Source of the DNA: Oscillatoria sp. FACHB-1407
GTDB taxonomy: Bacteria; Cyanobacteriota; Cyanobacteriia; Elainellales; Elainellaceae
NCBI RefSeq assembly: GCF_014697545.1
Contig: NZ_JACJSA010000033.1
Location: 1-41,911 of the forward strand
Direction of reading: 5' to 3'
DNA length: 41,911 nucleotides
Under the pieces are notes generated by a model. It ran no database searches, was not told the DNA's origin, and saw nothing but the letters and a program-made list of their open reading frames with translations. This document shows positions 1 through 10,200 of this stretch, piece by piece. The position numbers and the translations under genes were made by a program. Numbering within the stretch: position 1 is the first letter of the stretch; each line of letters begins with the position of its first letter.

Positions 1-160
1 GGCCGCTTTGATGCTCGATCGCAGACCACAACCAACGCTGTCGTTTCTTAGACCCGACAAAGCGACCCATTTCAGCCTCCTCCACTCGAACAATCATCAT
101 GGCTGATCTATTCTCTAACTGCTCCAACAACAGTCGATTGACCGCTTCAATCGCGTGTTC
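1..160 (-). CDS. insB: IS1 family transposase, InsB portion, partial
   Basis: After a -1 shift at the A8 run the minus strand reads on without a stop to the window edge for 53 codons. It contains EMGRFVGSKKRQRWLWSAI, the IS1 InsB catalytic-core start (family form DEMWSFVGxKKxQRWLWYAI). It is not expected to be translated alone but as the C-terminal part of the InsA-InsB fusion. Most of the DDE domain lies beyond the window, so intactness is unknown. The local EMGR in place of the common DEMW may mean a divergent or decaying copy. Confidence 0.7.
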
Positions 161-425
161 TTTTTTTTAATTCTTCAATTACGGTGGTTGGGCTAATGTG
201 GAGAACTCGTGCGGTATCCCGAATACCACTGCCGTTGACTGCCATATCGCTAATCTTCTGCTTAACGTCTGGCAAACATCCTTGATAAGTGTATTGCAAG
301 AGGGAAGTAGAACGGGGGCAATCGGTATTGCCGCACTTGTATCGTTGTTTTCCCGCTGGTGACTTTCCGTGTTTAACGATGTTAGTGCAATTACAGCTAG
401 GACAGTGGATGGGTTCTCGAACCAT
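147..425 (-). CDS. insA: IS1 family transposase, InsA-type N-terminal protein
   Basis: This 92-residue protein begins with a zinc-finger-like part (CPSC, then CNCTNIVKHGKSPAGKQRYKC and a CP pair within residues 8-37) and continues into a helix-turn-helix (IRDTARVLHISPTTVIEELKK). That is the InsA layout of IS1 elements, where InsA binds the terminal repeats and represses transposition. The frame ends at TGA ten codons into a region also read by insB. An A8 run at 161-168 (minus strand) after GAAGAATT is the expected -1 frameshift site that makes the InsAB' transposase. Confidence 0.85.
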   Translation of the reverse strand: MVREPIHCPSCNCTNIVKHGKSPAGKQRYKCGNTDCPRSTSLLQYTYQGCLPDVKQKISDMAVNGSGIRDTARVLHISPTTVIEELKKRTRD

Positions 426-610
426 TGGCAGACTTAAGGTAATTAGGTTACCTTCAATTGTGCCTTAAATCCACAGGTCTGGAACACCACCAACAAAATG
501 ATACCGGGACAACCATTTGCAAGTTGACTATCTAGGGCACTTTGCAGGATGGACTCCACTAAATTCATGGATCGCATTATCGTTGTCCTTCCTGATAGTG
601 TTTGAAATAG

Positions 611-898
611 TCACAGGTTGTAGCGGTAGGAATAGCGGGATTCTAACCAGGCGCGGACTTCTGCAACGGAGTAACAGGTTGTGGATTGTCCGGTGTATGG
701 GTCGTGGATCGTCCAAACAACTTGACCGTTGGCGCAGATACGTTGAGAAACGATGGGTTCGCGGTCTTGAGTGAAATAGGCGATCGCCCTTTTTCCAAAA
801 TTTACGAGCGAGCGTTTGAGCAACTGCCAGCTTGATGAGGCGATCGATGGACGAACGGAAGCGGACGGCTTTTGAGCCGAATAGGAGGGGTAAGTCAT
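611..898 (-). CDS. small conserved cyanobacterial-type protein of unknown function
   Basis: This 95-residue protein starts MTYPSYSAQKPS and has a good Shine-Dalgarno (AAGGAAAA) just before the ATG at 898. The middle and C-terminus are compact (ICANGQVVWTIHDPYTGQ, then VAEVRAWLESRYSYRY), suggesting a small folded domain. There is no signal peptide or membrane segment. It lies downstream of the di-iron protein gene on the same strand, separated by an inverted repeat at 946-982, so it may be its own unit. I do not recognise a function. The longer overlapping frame 528-944 was rejected because this one has the ribosome site and a protein-like composition. Confidence 0.6.
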   Translation of the reverse strand: MTYPSYSAQKPSASVRPSIASSSWQLLKRSLVNFGKRAIAYFTQDREPIVSQRICANGQVVWTIHDPYTGQSTTCYSVAEVRAWLESRYSYRYNL

Positions 899-945
899 GA
901 TGTTTTCCTTGTGGGATTGCTTTGCTGAATAGGATGCGGTTCAAG

Positions 946-982
946 GTCAGAGCAAGGCTACAATTTACTGACTTGCTCTGAC
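946..982. repeat. perfect 11-bp inverted repeat between two minus-strand genes
   Basis: GTCAGAGCAAG at 946-956 is matched by CTTGCTCTGAC at 972-982, leaving a 15-nt loop. On the plus strand a T-run (about 995-1001) follows 13 bases later; on the minus strand no T-run follows. It may be a transcript-end hairpin for the di-iron gene or an operator dyad for the 95-residue gene. Neither can be decided from sequence. Confidence 0.5.
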
Positions 983-1004
983 GATCGCAGCTGAGTTTTT
1001 TTAA

Positions 1005-1937
1005 TTAGCTGTACTTTTTAGCAACCTCAGCCAATCGGCTTTGGGAAGCCGGGCTCACGTGTGCGAAGGTTTGTACAAACTTAGCGTGGCTAATTCCAGA
1101 CCCAATAAATGTCCACCGATAAGAGCGTTTTTGAATGGTTTGGATTTCTTGTTGTTCCGCCTCAGTGAAAGTGCGTCCTGTTGCGGCGGATAGAGCAGCC
1201 AAATCGAGTTGCACCTGCATCATTAAGCCACCGTCGAGAAACTCAATGAGCTTAAAGAAATCTTCTACTCCGGCTTCTACTTCAGCAGGTTCCAATTCAC
1301 TCACTAACTGATTCACCATTAACGTATCCAGCGTGGTGTGTTGGGCTTCCTCCAGCCAGTGATGTTTTAATAGACTACAAAACTGTGGATCAAGGTTTTC
1401 GCCGACATTATCGCGGACACTAGCGAGATAGTGATACTGAGTCATCCATTCGATGTAAAGGATGATTAACGCGACTCCTAGGGGACGATGTTGTAAAACT
1501 GCGTTGGCGATTTCTTGAACAGGTCCAATTCCATCACAACGACCACCAAAGCCGATTTCAAACTCTTCAGCAAAACGGCGAAATAGCCGAATATGCTTGC
1601 TTTCTTCCTCCGCAAAATGGAGTAATGCTTGAGTGGCAGTAATATCAGCCAGCCCAGTGCTGTTGACGTGGTTGATGACGGTGGGTACGATGAACTCTTC
1701 TACCAGGCCAAACAGGTGTAAATAGCTGTTGCCTCGAATCTGATTGAGAAGTTGTTTTTCTTCAGTGTTAAGACAAGAAATTTCATTCACTTGCGCCAAT
1801 GCGTCTGGTAGAAACCGTGTTGTGAAGTCCAGTTTTTTGTCTCCACCAATGATGTCTTCAACCCTCCAATTGACCTGAGTTGCGCGTTGAAGAGATTGTG
1901 CATAACCTTGGTTAGGGTTAGTTGCGATCGCAGTCAT
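1005..1937 (-). CDS. ferritin-like di-iron protein, AurF-type oxygenase candidate
   Basis: The 310-residue protein shows two ExxH signatures of a ferritin-like four-helix di-iron centre: E112-SK-H115 (in FAEEESKHIRLFRRF) and a second in HHWLEEAQHTTLD. Further acidic residues stand in LVEEFIVP (E80/E81) and in YIEWMTQYHYL. The arrangement fits the AurF/p-aminobenzoate N-oxygenase family of non-haem di-iron enzymes, which use O2 to oxidise amines or related substrates. The substrate is unknown. The start is set by GGAG six bases before the ATG at 1937. No export signal is seen, so it is probably cytoplasmic. A 374-bp non-coding stretch precedes it. Confidence 0.75.
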   Translation of the reverse strand: MTAIATNPNQGYAQSLQRATQVNWRVEDIIGGDKKLDFTTRFLPDALAQVNEISCLNTEEKQLLNQIRGNSYLHLFGLVEEFIVPTVINHVNSTGLADITATQALLHFAEEESKHIRLFRRFAEEFEIGFGGRCDGIGPVQEIANAVLQHRPLGVALIILYIEWMTQYHYLASVRDNVGENLDPQFCSLLKHHWLEEAQHTTLDTLMVNQLVSELEPAEVEAGVEDFFKLIEFLDGGLMMQVQLDLAALSAATGRTFTEAEQQEIQTIQKRSYRWTFIGSGISHAKFVQTFAHVSPASQSRLAEVAKKYS

Positions 1938-2311
1938 TGTTGTTCTCCAAAATAAATCAGTGATGAGTATTTGATGAAATAGTCTTGAGGAATCAAGAAA
2001 ACCATCTCTTTTGTTGTTCTGTTCTCAGGTTATTCAGTCTCCTGTCCTGGAACCGTCCAAGAATCGTCCGAACTTCATTCCGAGGGACTTTGGGCACAAA
2101 AAAGCCTCTATAGCAAAGTGGGGAACCTTGCCAATCGATTCACTTGATGCACCTTGAAAACAAGCTGAAAACTTGAGACTGCAAGGATTTTAGGCGTTGA
2201 GTTAAACTCCCTTCCCTGGCATAGCTCTATCTTGGGCGATCGCTCTTTAAAAGTCGTGAGAGCAGAGTCTCAATCTGTTGCTGTAGTTCTGTCAGAAATC
2301 ACCCGATCGGG
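1938..2311. other. 374-bp intergenic region, no gene seen
   Basis: It separates two minus-strand genes. It must hold the promoter of the di-iron gene and the transcript end of the LuxR-type gene, but no clear -10/-35 pair or strong hairpin stands out. No long open frame or dispersed repeat of the kinds found elsewhere in the window was recognised. Confidence 0.4.
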
Positions 2312-3466
2312 CTAGGACTCAAGTCCCATACCTGTGCCAAACCCTGCATTTCTCGCTTTGACGATCGCCTCTGCACGGGTCTTGACCTGCATTTTGCTGA
2401 AGATATGAGTGATGTGATTTTTAACCGTTTTGGGACTGAGTACCAACTGTTCGCTGATTTGAGTGTTACTTAACCCCTGAGCAATCAGTTCAAGAATTTC
2501 TTGTTCGCGATCTGTAAGAACTTGGGTCAGTTCAAGACGCATTGAATCGGGTTGAACATCAGTAGTTGGGAATACGACAGCAGTTTCATCAGGCTTGATC
2601 GACGCAGGATTGAGTGAAGCCACACGATCGGGTTGAATAAATTGTTGTACTTCCTTTAGAAACCTCTGCCACGCTGGTTCATGGTTGAGCAGGATGTGAT
2701 TTTTGCTATCTAGTGGCACAAACTGAGCATTGGGAATCAGAGCTGCCAGCAATCGCCCTTGATCAAAGGTTATTTCCACTTCATGTTGAGCATGGAGAAC
2801 AAGCGTGGGTACTGTGACCTGAGTTGCCAGGTCACACACATCAGTACTGTTGAAGAGATGGATAAACTTCGCTGCATTATCAGGAGACGTGGAAATTTTC
2901 TGAAGTTCATTAAAGGCGTTGAGTTGCTCTAAGGTGCCTTCGGGAATGAAGAGTGAGGTAAACAATTGGCGAAATGCTGGATTATCACGCCCCCACCCCA
3001 GTTGAACGAGTTTGGCGCGAATTTCGGCTTCTTCAACCTGTTCACGTGTGGCATTGCGTTTGAGGCGACCCTGGGCATAGCCTCCATAGAGGATGAGGTG
3101 GCTAACTTTTTCTGGGTGCTTGACCGCATAGGCGATCGCCACCCCTGCTCCTTGAGAAATTCCCAGTAATGCAAAGCGTTCGAGTTTCACTGTATTGATG
3201 ACCGTCTCCAAATCCTGCACCCAGGCATCGAAGGAAAAGTTAGGCACATTCCAATCTGATAAACCGCACCCTCGCTCATCGTAGCGAACCACGGTAAACC
3301 GCTTTGATAGCTCCTCCCACCAATGTCTCCAAACGGGACTCTGCCAGTCAAACTCTAAATGGCTAAGCCAGTTCGCCGCTTTCACCAGCGGATAACCTTG
3401 CCCGGTCATAGCATAGGCAAGATTGACATGATCTGGGGTTAGACAAAAGTGAATGCTTTGCTCCAT
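2312..3466 (-). CDS. alpha/beta hydrolase-LuxR fusion transcriptional regulator
   Basis: The 384-residue protein joins an alpha/beta hydrolase domain (about residues 10-275) to a LuxR/NarL helix-turn-helix at the C-terminus (LTDREQEILELIAQGLSN through TVKNHITHIFSKMQV). The nucleophile elbow GISQGAG, the RYDERGCGLSDW segment and a terminal His in KNHILLNHEP give a plausible Ser-His-Asp triad. Such fusions are thought to sense or hydrolyse a small molecule and control transcription directly; the ligand is unknown. The ATG at 3466 (MEQSIHFCL) is preferred over an upstream TTG because family members start there. It sits just downstream of the 3506-3904 gene on the same strand, so the two may be co-transcribed. 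Confidence 0.85.
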   Translation of the reverse strand: MEQSIHFCLTPDHVNLAYAMTGQGYPLVKAANWLSHLEFDWQSPVWRHWWEELSKRFTVVRYDERGCGLSDWNVPNFSFDAWVQDLETVINTVKLERFALLGISQGAGVAIAYAVKHPEKVSHLILYGGYAQGRLKRNATREQVEEAEIRAKLVQLGWGRDNPAFRQLFTSLFIPEGTLEQLNAFNELQKISTSPDNAAKFIHLFNSTDVCDLATQVTVPTLVLHAQHEVEITFDQGRLLAALIPNAQFVPLDSKNHILLNHEPAWQRFLKEVQQFIQPDRVASLNPASIKPDETAVVFPTTDVQPDSMRLELTQVLTDREQEILELIAQGLSNTQISEQLVLSPKTVKNHITHIFSKMQVKTRAEAIVKARNAGFGTGMGLES

Positions 3467-3505
3467 TGGTTGAACTCGAAAGAACAATTGACGCAACAGA
3501 GATAC

Positions 3506-3904
3506 TCAATCTGGTTTAACCAGAGTGGACTTCCAAACTTGTTGGAAGGGTTGTCCAATTTTACGATAGAGCGATCGCACATCCTCAGCAACCACAGCCG
3601 TAAACACACAAATGGAATAGGAGCCATTGAGCATGACCGCAGAAAGGAGAGGCTGAACATTTAACTCCTGAAAACACTCCTTTTCTTGAAGCTTGGCAGA
3701 CTCATATATGGCTTTAGTAATCGGAGGGTCATACCGAACTTCTGCAACAATCAAAGCGGAACCCTGGGGTAATGTTGTTGGATCACGATCTTGCCAGAGA
3801 TCGGCCTGCCACACACGCTCAAAGGGCATTCGAGCCTCTCGGCAGGCTTCTCGCATCAAATTGGAGTAGGAAAGCTGAAATAGGCAAATGGAGCGATCGC
3901 CCAC
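3506..3904 (-). CDS. hypothetical protein with internal repeat
   Basis: This is a 132-residue frame with protein-like composition. Two related stretches, MPFERVWQADLWQ near the start and QPFQQVWKSTLV near the end, suggest an internal duplication or symmetric ends. The central part (SALIVAEVRYDPP, LLSAVMLNGSYSICVFTAVV) looks like beta strands. No family is recognised. The ATG at 3904 has no clear ribosome site and a later ATG at 3856 is possible. It ends 40 bases before the hydrolase-LuxR start and may form an operon with it. A competing plus-strand frame over 3772-4260 looks like a shadow. Confidence 0.5.
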   Translation of the reverse strand: MGDRSICLFQLSYSNLMREACREARMPFERVWQADLWQDRDPTTLPQGSALIVAEVRYDPPITKAIYESAKLQEKECFQELNVQPLLSAVMLNGSYSICVFTAVVAEDVRSLYRKIGQPFQQVWKSTLVKPD

Positions 3905-4216
3905 TCAGAAGATGTGGCTGGACGGCAGCGATTTTCGAGTGGCTACAAACTGCCCTGTCTCCGGTCTCGATTGTCGAACTCAGTTGTAGTTTGGAGATGC
4001 CCTCAGTAGAGATATGCTTGGGTGTATTGTTCGGCGGTTCTCAGTTAGAGCAGCGACGAGGTTTTGAGGTCGCCTGGAACTTTATCTTCCTTCACCACAA
4101 AAATGTAGTCATTGGAAGACCTTCAGAAAATTCACCCAGAAGCTTTATTTTCTGGAGTTTGGCAAGCGATATACTTTGGGAGACCGATGACAGCCCTTCG
4201 TCGGGGGAAGAGTTCA
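3905..4216. other. divergent intergenic region ahead of the giant kinase
   Basis: This 312-bp gap lies between the minus-strand small gene and the kinase. A TATACT hexamer at 4170-4175 could be a -10 box for the kinase with a leader of about 35 bases, though the matching -35 is weak. A frame open from 4112 would extend the kinase by 35 residues, but that extension looks unlike the family. No other gene is supported here. Confidence 0.35.
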
Positions 4217-7200
4217 ATGATTACTCTGCCTGGAATTATTATCCACAGCAAAATTTATGAGAGCTCAGCTTCTTTGGTGTATCGGGGCATCAGAGAGCAA
4301 GATCACTGTGCAGTGATTGCCAAAGTTCTCAAGCAGGATTATCCCTCTCCTCAAGAATTAACTCGCTATCGGCAGGAGTATGAAATTACTCGTTTTCTCA
4401 ACATTGAAGGCGTAGTCAAGGCATACAGTCAGCAAGACTACCAGCGCACGCTGGTTCTTCTTTTGGAAGACTTTGGTGGAGAGTCTTTAGAATGCTGGAT
4501 GCGGCAACAATTAGACTTTTCTCCCATGCCGCTGTCGGTTTTTTTGAATATGGCGATCGCCATTACGGATACTCTAGGCAAAATCCATGCGGCTCATGTC
4601 ATCCACAAAGATATTAATCCTGACAACATTGTCTTTAATCCGAAGACTGGCGTTATCAAAATCATTGATTTTGGCATTGCCACTCGCTTCAGTCGCACCA
4701 AGCCCACATTCAAAAGTCTCCATCTTCTAGAAGGAACCCCCGCATACCTGTCGCCAGAGCAAACCGGGCGAATGAACCGGATGCTCGACTATCGCACTGA
4801 TTTCTACTCACTGGGCGTAACCTTCTACCAACTGTTGACGGGACAATTGCCGTTTCCTACCAGTGATCTCCTGGAACTAGTCCACTGCCACATTGCTAGA
4901 CCGCCGACTCCTCCACACGAAGTTAGGGGTATGGGGTGTGGGGTGTGGGGCGTGGGGACAGATGATGCATTACACCCTACACCCTACACCCCACACCCGA
5001 TCCACACAATTCCTAAAGCAGTTTCCGACATTGTGATGAAACTGATGGCGAAGAATGCGGAGGATCGCTATCAAAGTGCCTGGGGCATTAAAGCAGATTT
5101 AGAACGCTGCGCTCAACAACTAGCAGAAATGGGTCAGATTAACACCCTATCGTTGGGACTGCAAGATATTTCCGAGCAGTTCCATATTCCTCAAAAACTG
5201 TATGGGCGAGAAGCGGAGATCGAAGCATTATTGGCTGCGTTTGAGCAAGTGGCAGGAGGTAAAGGGCTAGAGGAGTGGAAGAGTAGAGGAGTAGAAAGCA
5301 ATCCCACACCCCACACCCCACCACCCCACCACCCTACACCCTCATGCAGCCAAATGATGCTGGTCTCCGGTTATGCTGGCATCGGCAAAACAGCATTGGT
5401 ACAGGAACTCTTTAAACCGATCACCGCAAAGAATGGCTACTTTATCTGGGGTAAATTTGACCAATTCCGGCGCAATATTCCCTACAGCGCGATCGTCGAT
5501 GCCCTGCAAAAATTGGTGCAGCAACTATTGGGTGAACCTAATGAACAGGTGGAAGTGTGGCGATCGCTTCTGCTCACAGCTCTGGGAAGCAACGGACAAA
5601 TTATCATAGATGTCATTCCCGAAGTTGAGTTAATTATTGGCAAGCAGCCCCCTGTGCCTGAAGTTGGAGCAACAGAAGCACAGAATCGCTTCAATCTCAC
5701 GTTTCAAAAATTCGTGCGGGCATTTTGTGCAAAAGAGCATCCCCTGGTCATTTTCTTAGACGATCTACAGTGGATCGATTCTGCGACGTTGAAGTTAATC
5801 GAACTCATCTTACTTGACGAGCAAACTCAATCTCTGTTTTTGATCGGAGCCTACCGAGATAACGAACTGACTCCAATGCATCCGTTGGTCTTAACGCTAG
5901 AGAGCCTGCGAAACCAGGGAGCAGTATTTCAGGAAATCATCCTGACCCCCTTAACGCTGGAACCGTTGACTCAACTGGTGGCTGAGACATTACATCGCAA
6001 TCCTGATGCAGTTCGTTCCCTAGCCCAAGCTGTGTCACGTAAAACCGAGGGCAACCCTTTCTTTGTTGGTGAATTTTTGAAGCTGCTGCATAGCGAAAAT
6101 CTGTTGACCTTTGATGCCCCTCAATCCCCCCTTACCAAGGGGGGAAGTAAAGGGGGGTGGCAGTGGAACCTGGCAGAGATTGAAGCTCAAGATATCACCG
6201 ATAATGTGGTGGAGTTGCTGCTGCGTCAGTTGCAGAAATTGCCGGAAGCAACACAGCAAGTTCTCTCCATCGCGGCTTGTGTTGGGGCTGAGTTTGATTT
6301 AGAAACGTTGGCCATCATTTGCGAAAAATCACCGAAAGCAATTTTCCAGGATCTACTAGCAGCAATACAAGCGGGATTAATTCAACCGCTGTCTGAATTG
6401 GACGAAGACTTGTTGGTTCAAGAGTATAAGTTTCTGCACGATCGCGTTCAGCAAGCGGCTTATGCTTTGATTGATGAATCGCAGAAACAAGTGGTTCATC
6501 TTCAAATCGGTCGCAATTTGCTCGAAAAAACTTCACCAGAACAACGATCTGATCGGTTGTTTGAAATCATCGATCATCTCAATCAAGGACTTGAGCTAGT
6601 CACTGCTCGGTCAGAACGAACTGAAATTGCCAGATTGAACTTAATGGCAGGTCAGAAAGCAAAGGCAGCAACGGCTTATGAAGCAGCACTTCAGTATTTC
6701 AATACAGGGCTTAAACTGCTTGATGGGGAAAGTTGGCAGCGTGAGTATGACCTAACTTTGGTGTTGCATTCAGAGGCCGCAGAGGCCGCCTACCTCAGCG
6801 GTCACTTTGACGAAATGGAGCGGCTTGCAGAAGCAGTGCTTAACTGTGCGAAGACGACGCTCGATACCGTGAAAGTTTACGATAGCAGGATTCAAGCATG
6901 GCTGTCGCGGGGAGAACCTAAAGAAGCCCTGAAAACTGGCTTGGAAGTGCTGCAACGATTGGGAATTCGTTTAGTGCAAGCTCCAAGTCAGTTAGATGTT
7001 CAAGCAGGATTAGAGGAAACCGCTTCACGATTGTCTGGGCGGGAAATCGAAGATTTGATTGATTTGCCAGAGATGACTGAACCTGTGCCACTGGCAGCAG
7101 TCTACATTTTAGCAGGCATATATACTCCGGCTTTTATTTCGACACCCGCTCTGATGGTGCTGATTATATGCAAGATAGTGAATTTATCGATCGCCCATGG

Positions 7201-10200
7201 AAACGCGATCTGGTCGCTGCTTGGTTATGTTGGCTATGGCATGATCCTCTGTGGCGTTGAACAAGACTTTGAACTGGGCTATCGATTTGGCAAATTATCC
7301 TTAAATTTAGCGAAACAATCAAATAACAAGAGAGGTAATTGCAAAGCATTGATGATGGTGAGTTTCCATATCATTCTCTGGAAAGATCACCTTAAAGAAA
7401 CATTCCCTGGCTTTGCTGAAGCCTGGCAAAGCGGTATAGAAAGTGGAGAGTTTGAATTTGCGGGTTATTCTGCAATTGGCCTATGTTATTACCCCTTTTA
7501 TGCAGGACAAGAACTGACAGAACTGGAACAACAAACCGCGATTTATCGGAAAGCCACCCATCAAATTAGACGAGAGACTCCTGCCACCTGGCTGGCAATG
7601 TTGCAACAAACGATCCTGAACCTGCGAGGTCAATCTGAAACCCCAAGTCGCTTAGTGGGTGGTCTCTACGACGAAGAGCAAGCACTGTCATGGACGATCG
7701 CGGCAAAGGATGGAACTGGCCTTCACTTCTTTTACTTAAATAAGCTGATTTTATGCTACCTGTTCGGAGAGTATGAGCAAGCTGCAAAAACGGCTACTTT
7801 GGCAGAACCGTATTTAAACACAGCCACAGGATTAATGTCTGTTGCTGTATTTCGTTTCTATGACTCCCTAATCGTTCTGAGCGTGTTGGCAAATGCTGCA
7901 AACTCTGAAAAAGCATCCTGGTTGAATCGCGTTAATGCCAATCAAGAGAAGATGCAGAAATGGGCATACCACGCCCCCATGAATTTTTTGCATAAATACC
8001 ATTTAATCGAGGCAGAGAAAGCGCGAGTCTTAGGGCAATTTCTTGAGGCTGAAGAGTTTTATGAACGGGCGATTGCAGGTGCTGCTGAACATGAGTATAT
8101 CCAGGAAGAAGCATTAGCCTATGAATTAGCGGCTAAACATTATCTGGCGCGAGGTCGAGAGAAAATTGCTCAGACCTACATGAAAGAGGCGCACTATTGC
8201 TACGATCGCTGGGGCGCAACCGCTAAAGTTGAAGACTTAGAAAACCGCTATCCACAGTTCTTTTCTCAATCATCTAGAGTCGCTTCCACATCAATTCCTA
8301 TTACTGCTGAAACTATCACTCATCCCTTCCATACGGCTTTCGATTTAGCAGCCGTGATGAAAGCTTCGCAGGCGATTTCTCGTGAAATTGAACTGAAGCA
8401 ATTGCTGAGATTACTGATGCAAATTTTAATTGAGAATGCTGGTGCACAAACCGGATATCTGATTTTAGAAAACTCAGGAGAATGGTCGATTGAAGCGGCT
8501 TGTGAACTCAATGGTGATGAGAATACTTGTGCAACTCAGGTGTTACAGTCTATTCCAATTGCCAATCAATTACCAGAATCAATCATTCAATACGTGATTC
8601 GGACTCTGAAGCCTGTCACCTTAAATGATGCGACTCGTGAAGGTGCTTTTATTAATGAGTCATACATTCAACAGAACCAGCCTCAATCTATTTTCTGTTT
8701 GCCACTGCTAAATCAAGCCAAGCTGGTCGGTGTATTGTATTTAGAAAATCGGTTAGCAACTGGAGTGTTTACACCAGAGCGATCGCAGGTCTTGCAGCTA
8801 TTATCGACTCAAGCCGCGATCGCCATCGAAAATGCCAACCTTTACTCAGAGCTACAGGCTAAGGAAAGCAAGATCACTCAGTTCCTTGAAGCGATTCCGG
8901 TGGGAATTGCGATCGTAGATGCGACGGGTTGTCCTTACTATGCCAACCAATGCGGCAATCAACTCCTGGGCAAAGAAACTGATACTTCCATAGCACCGGA
9001 GCAGATCTCAGAGGCTTATCAGCTTTATGTAGCGGGAACGGATCAAATCTATCCAGCGGAGAGGTTGCCTACAGTGCAGGCATTAAGGGGCGAACGCATC
9101 AGGACTGAAGATATAGAAATTCGTCGGGATCATGTCTCAATTCTAATTGAGGCACGGGGAACACCCGTTTTTGATCAACAGGGCAACATCACTTATGCGA
9201 TCGCTACCTTTCAGGACATTACAGAGCGCAAACAAGCCGAGAAACTCCTGGCTGACTACAACTGCACTTTAGAGCAACAGGTCGCAGAACGAACTGCTGC
9301 GTTACGACAAAGTGAAGCCAAGTTCCGAGCTATCTTTGAAAACTCGCAGGTCGGCATCGTCCGAGTCTGCATCTCGGATGGATTAATTCTCAATGCCAAT
9401 CAACGCTTTGCCAATCTGTTTGGCTTTGACTCACCAGAGGAGATGATTGGACTTGAAAGCACCACAAGCTATTATGTCAATCCCAGCGATCGCCAACAAG
9501 CCGTTGAGTTGCTGAAACAGGATGGGGAAGTGCGAAGCTATGAAGTACAACTGCGAAAACGAGATGGGACAGTGTTCTGGGGACTTTTCTCTTCCTATCT
9601 GAATGCAGCCGATGGATATATCGATGGCGTGCTTGCGGATATTAGCGATCGCAAACAGGCAGAAGTTGCTCTACGAATAAGTGAAGAACGACTACGCTTG
9701 GCATTAACCGCGTCAAATCAAGGACTCTACGATCTCAATATCAAAACTGAAGAAGTCGTGGTTAACCCAGAATACGCTTTAATGCTGGGCTACGATCCAG
9801 CAACATTTCATGTGACCAAATCTAGTTGGATTGAGAGTTTGCATCCTGACGATAGAGAATCAGTGCTTGCAGTTTACCATGCTTGTATTACTGGAGAAGT
9901 CCCCACCTATCAAGCAGAGTATCGCCATCGTACCCAGGATGGTCAGTGGAAATGGATTCTTGCTGTCGGCAAAATTGTTACCTGGAATGAATTTGGTGAA
10001 CCCATCCGAGCGTTGGGAGTTGTTACGGATATCGACGATCGCAAACAGGCAGAAGCCGCTTCAATTGTAGAAGAACGCAACCGCATGGCACGCGAAATTC
10101 ACGACACACTCGCTCAAGCGTTTACAGGCATTCTGGCTCAGGTAGGTGCGGCAAACCAGGTGCTAACAGATGATTTAGAAGCAACTGGGGCACATCTAGA

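Larger units (their letters stand above)
1..491 (-). mobile_element. IS1-family insertion sequence, partial (cut by window start)
   Basis: The segment holds an IS1-type InsA reading frame and the beginning of InsB, both on the minus strand. Upstream of insA a likely terminal inverted repeat lies at 471-491; read on the minus strand it starts GGTGGTGTTCCAGACC, resembling IS1-family ends, which begin with GGT. The other end lies outside the window, so the target duplication cannot be checked. The exact outer boundary near 491 is an inference. Confidence 0.7.

Noticed and set aside
528-944. 138-codon minus-strand frame overlapping the 95-residue gene
   Set aside because: Composition is unlike a folded protein (many Arg/His/Ser) and it lacks a ribosome site; the 611-898 frame has both a good site and a plausible sequence.
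4112-4216. Upstream extension of the kinase to an ATG at 4112
   Set aside because: The 35 extra residues do not look like the family start; ATG 4217 has GGGGGAAG before it and gives the usual MITLPG start.
3772-4260. 162-codon plus-strand frame
   Set aside because: It runs antisense to the 3506-3904 gene and out of frame into the kinase start; no motif or ribosome site.
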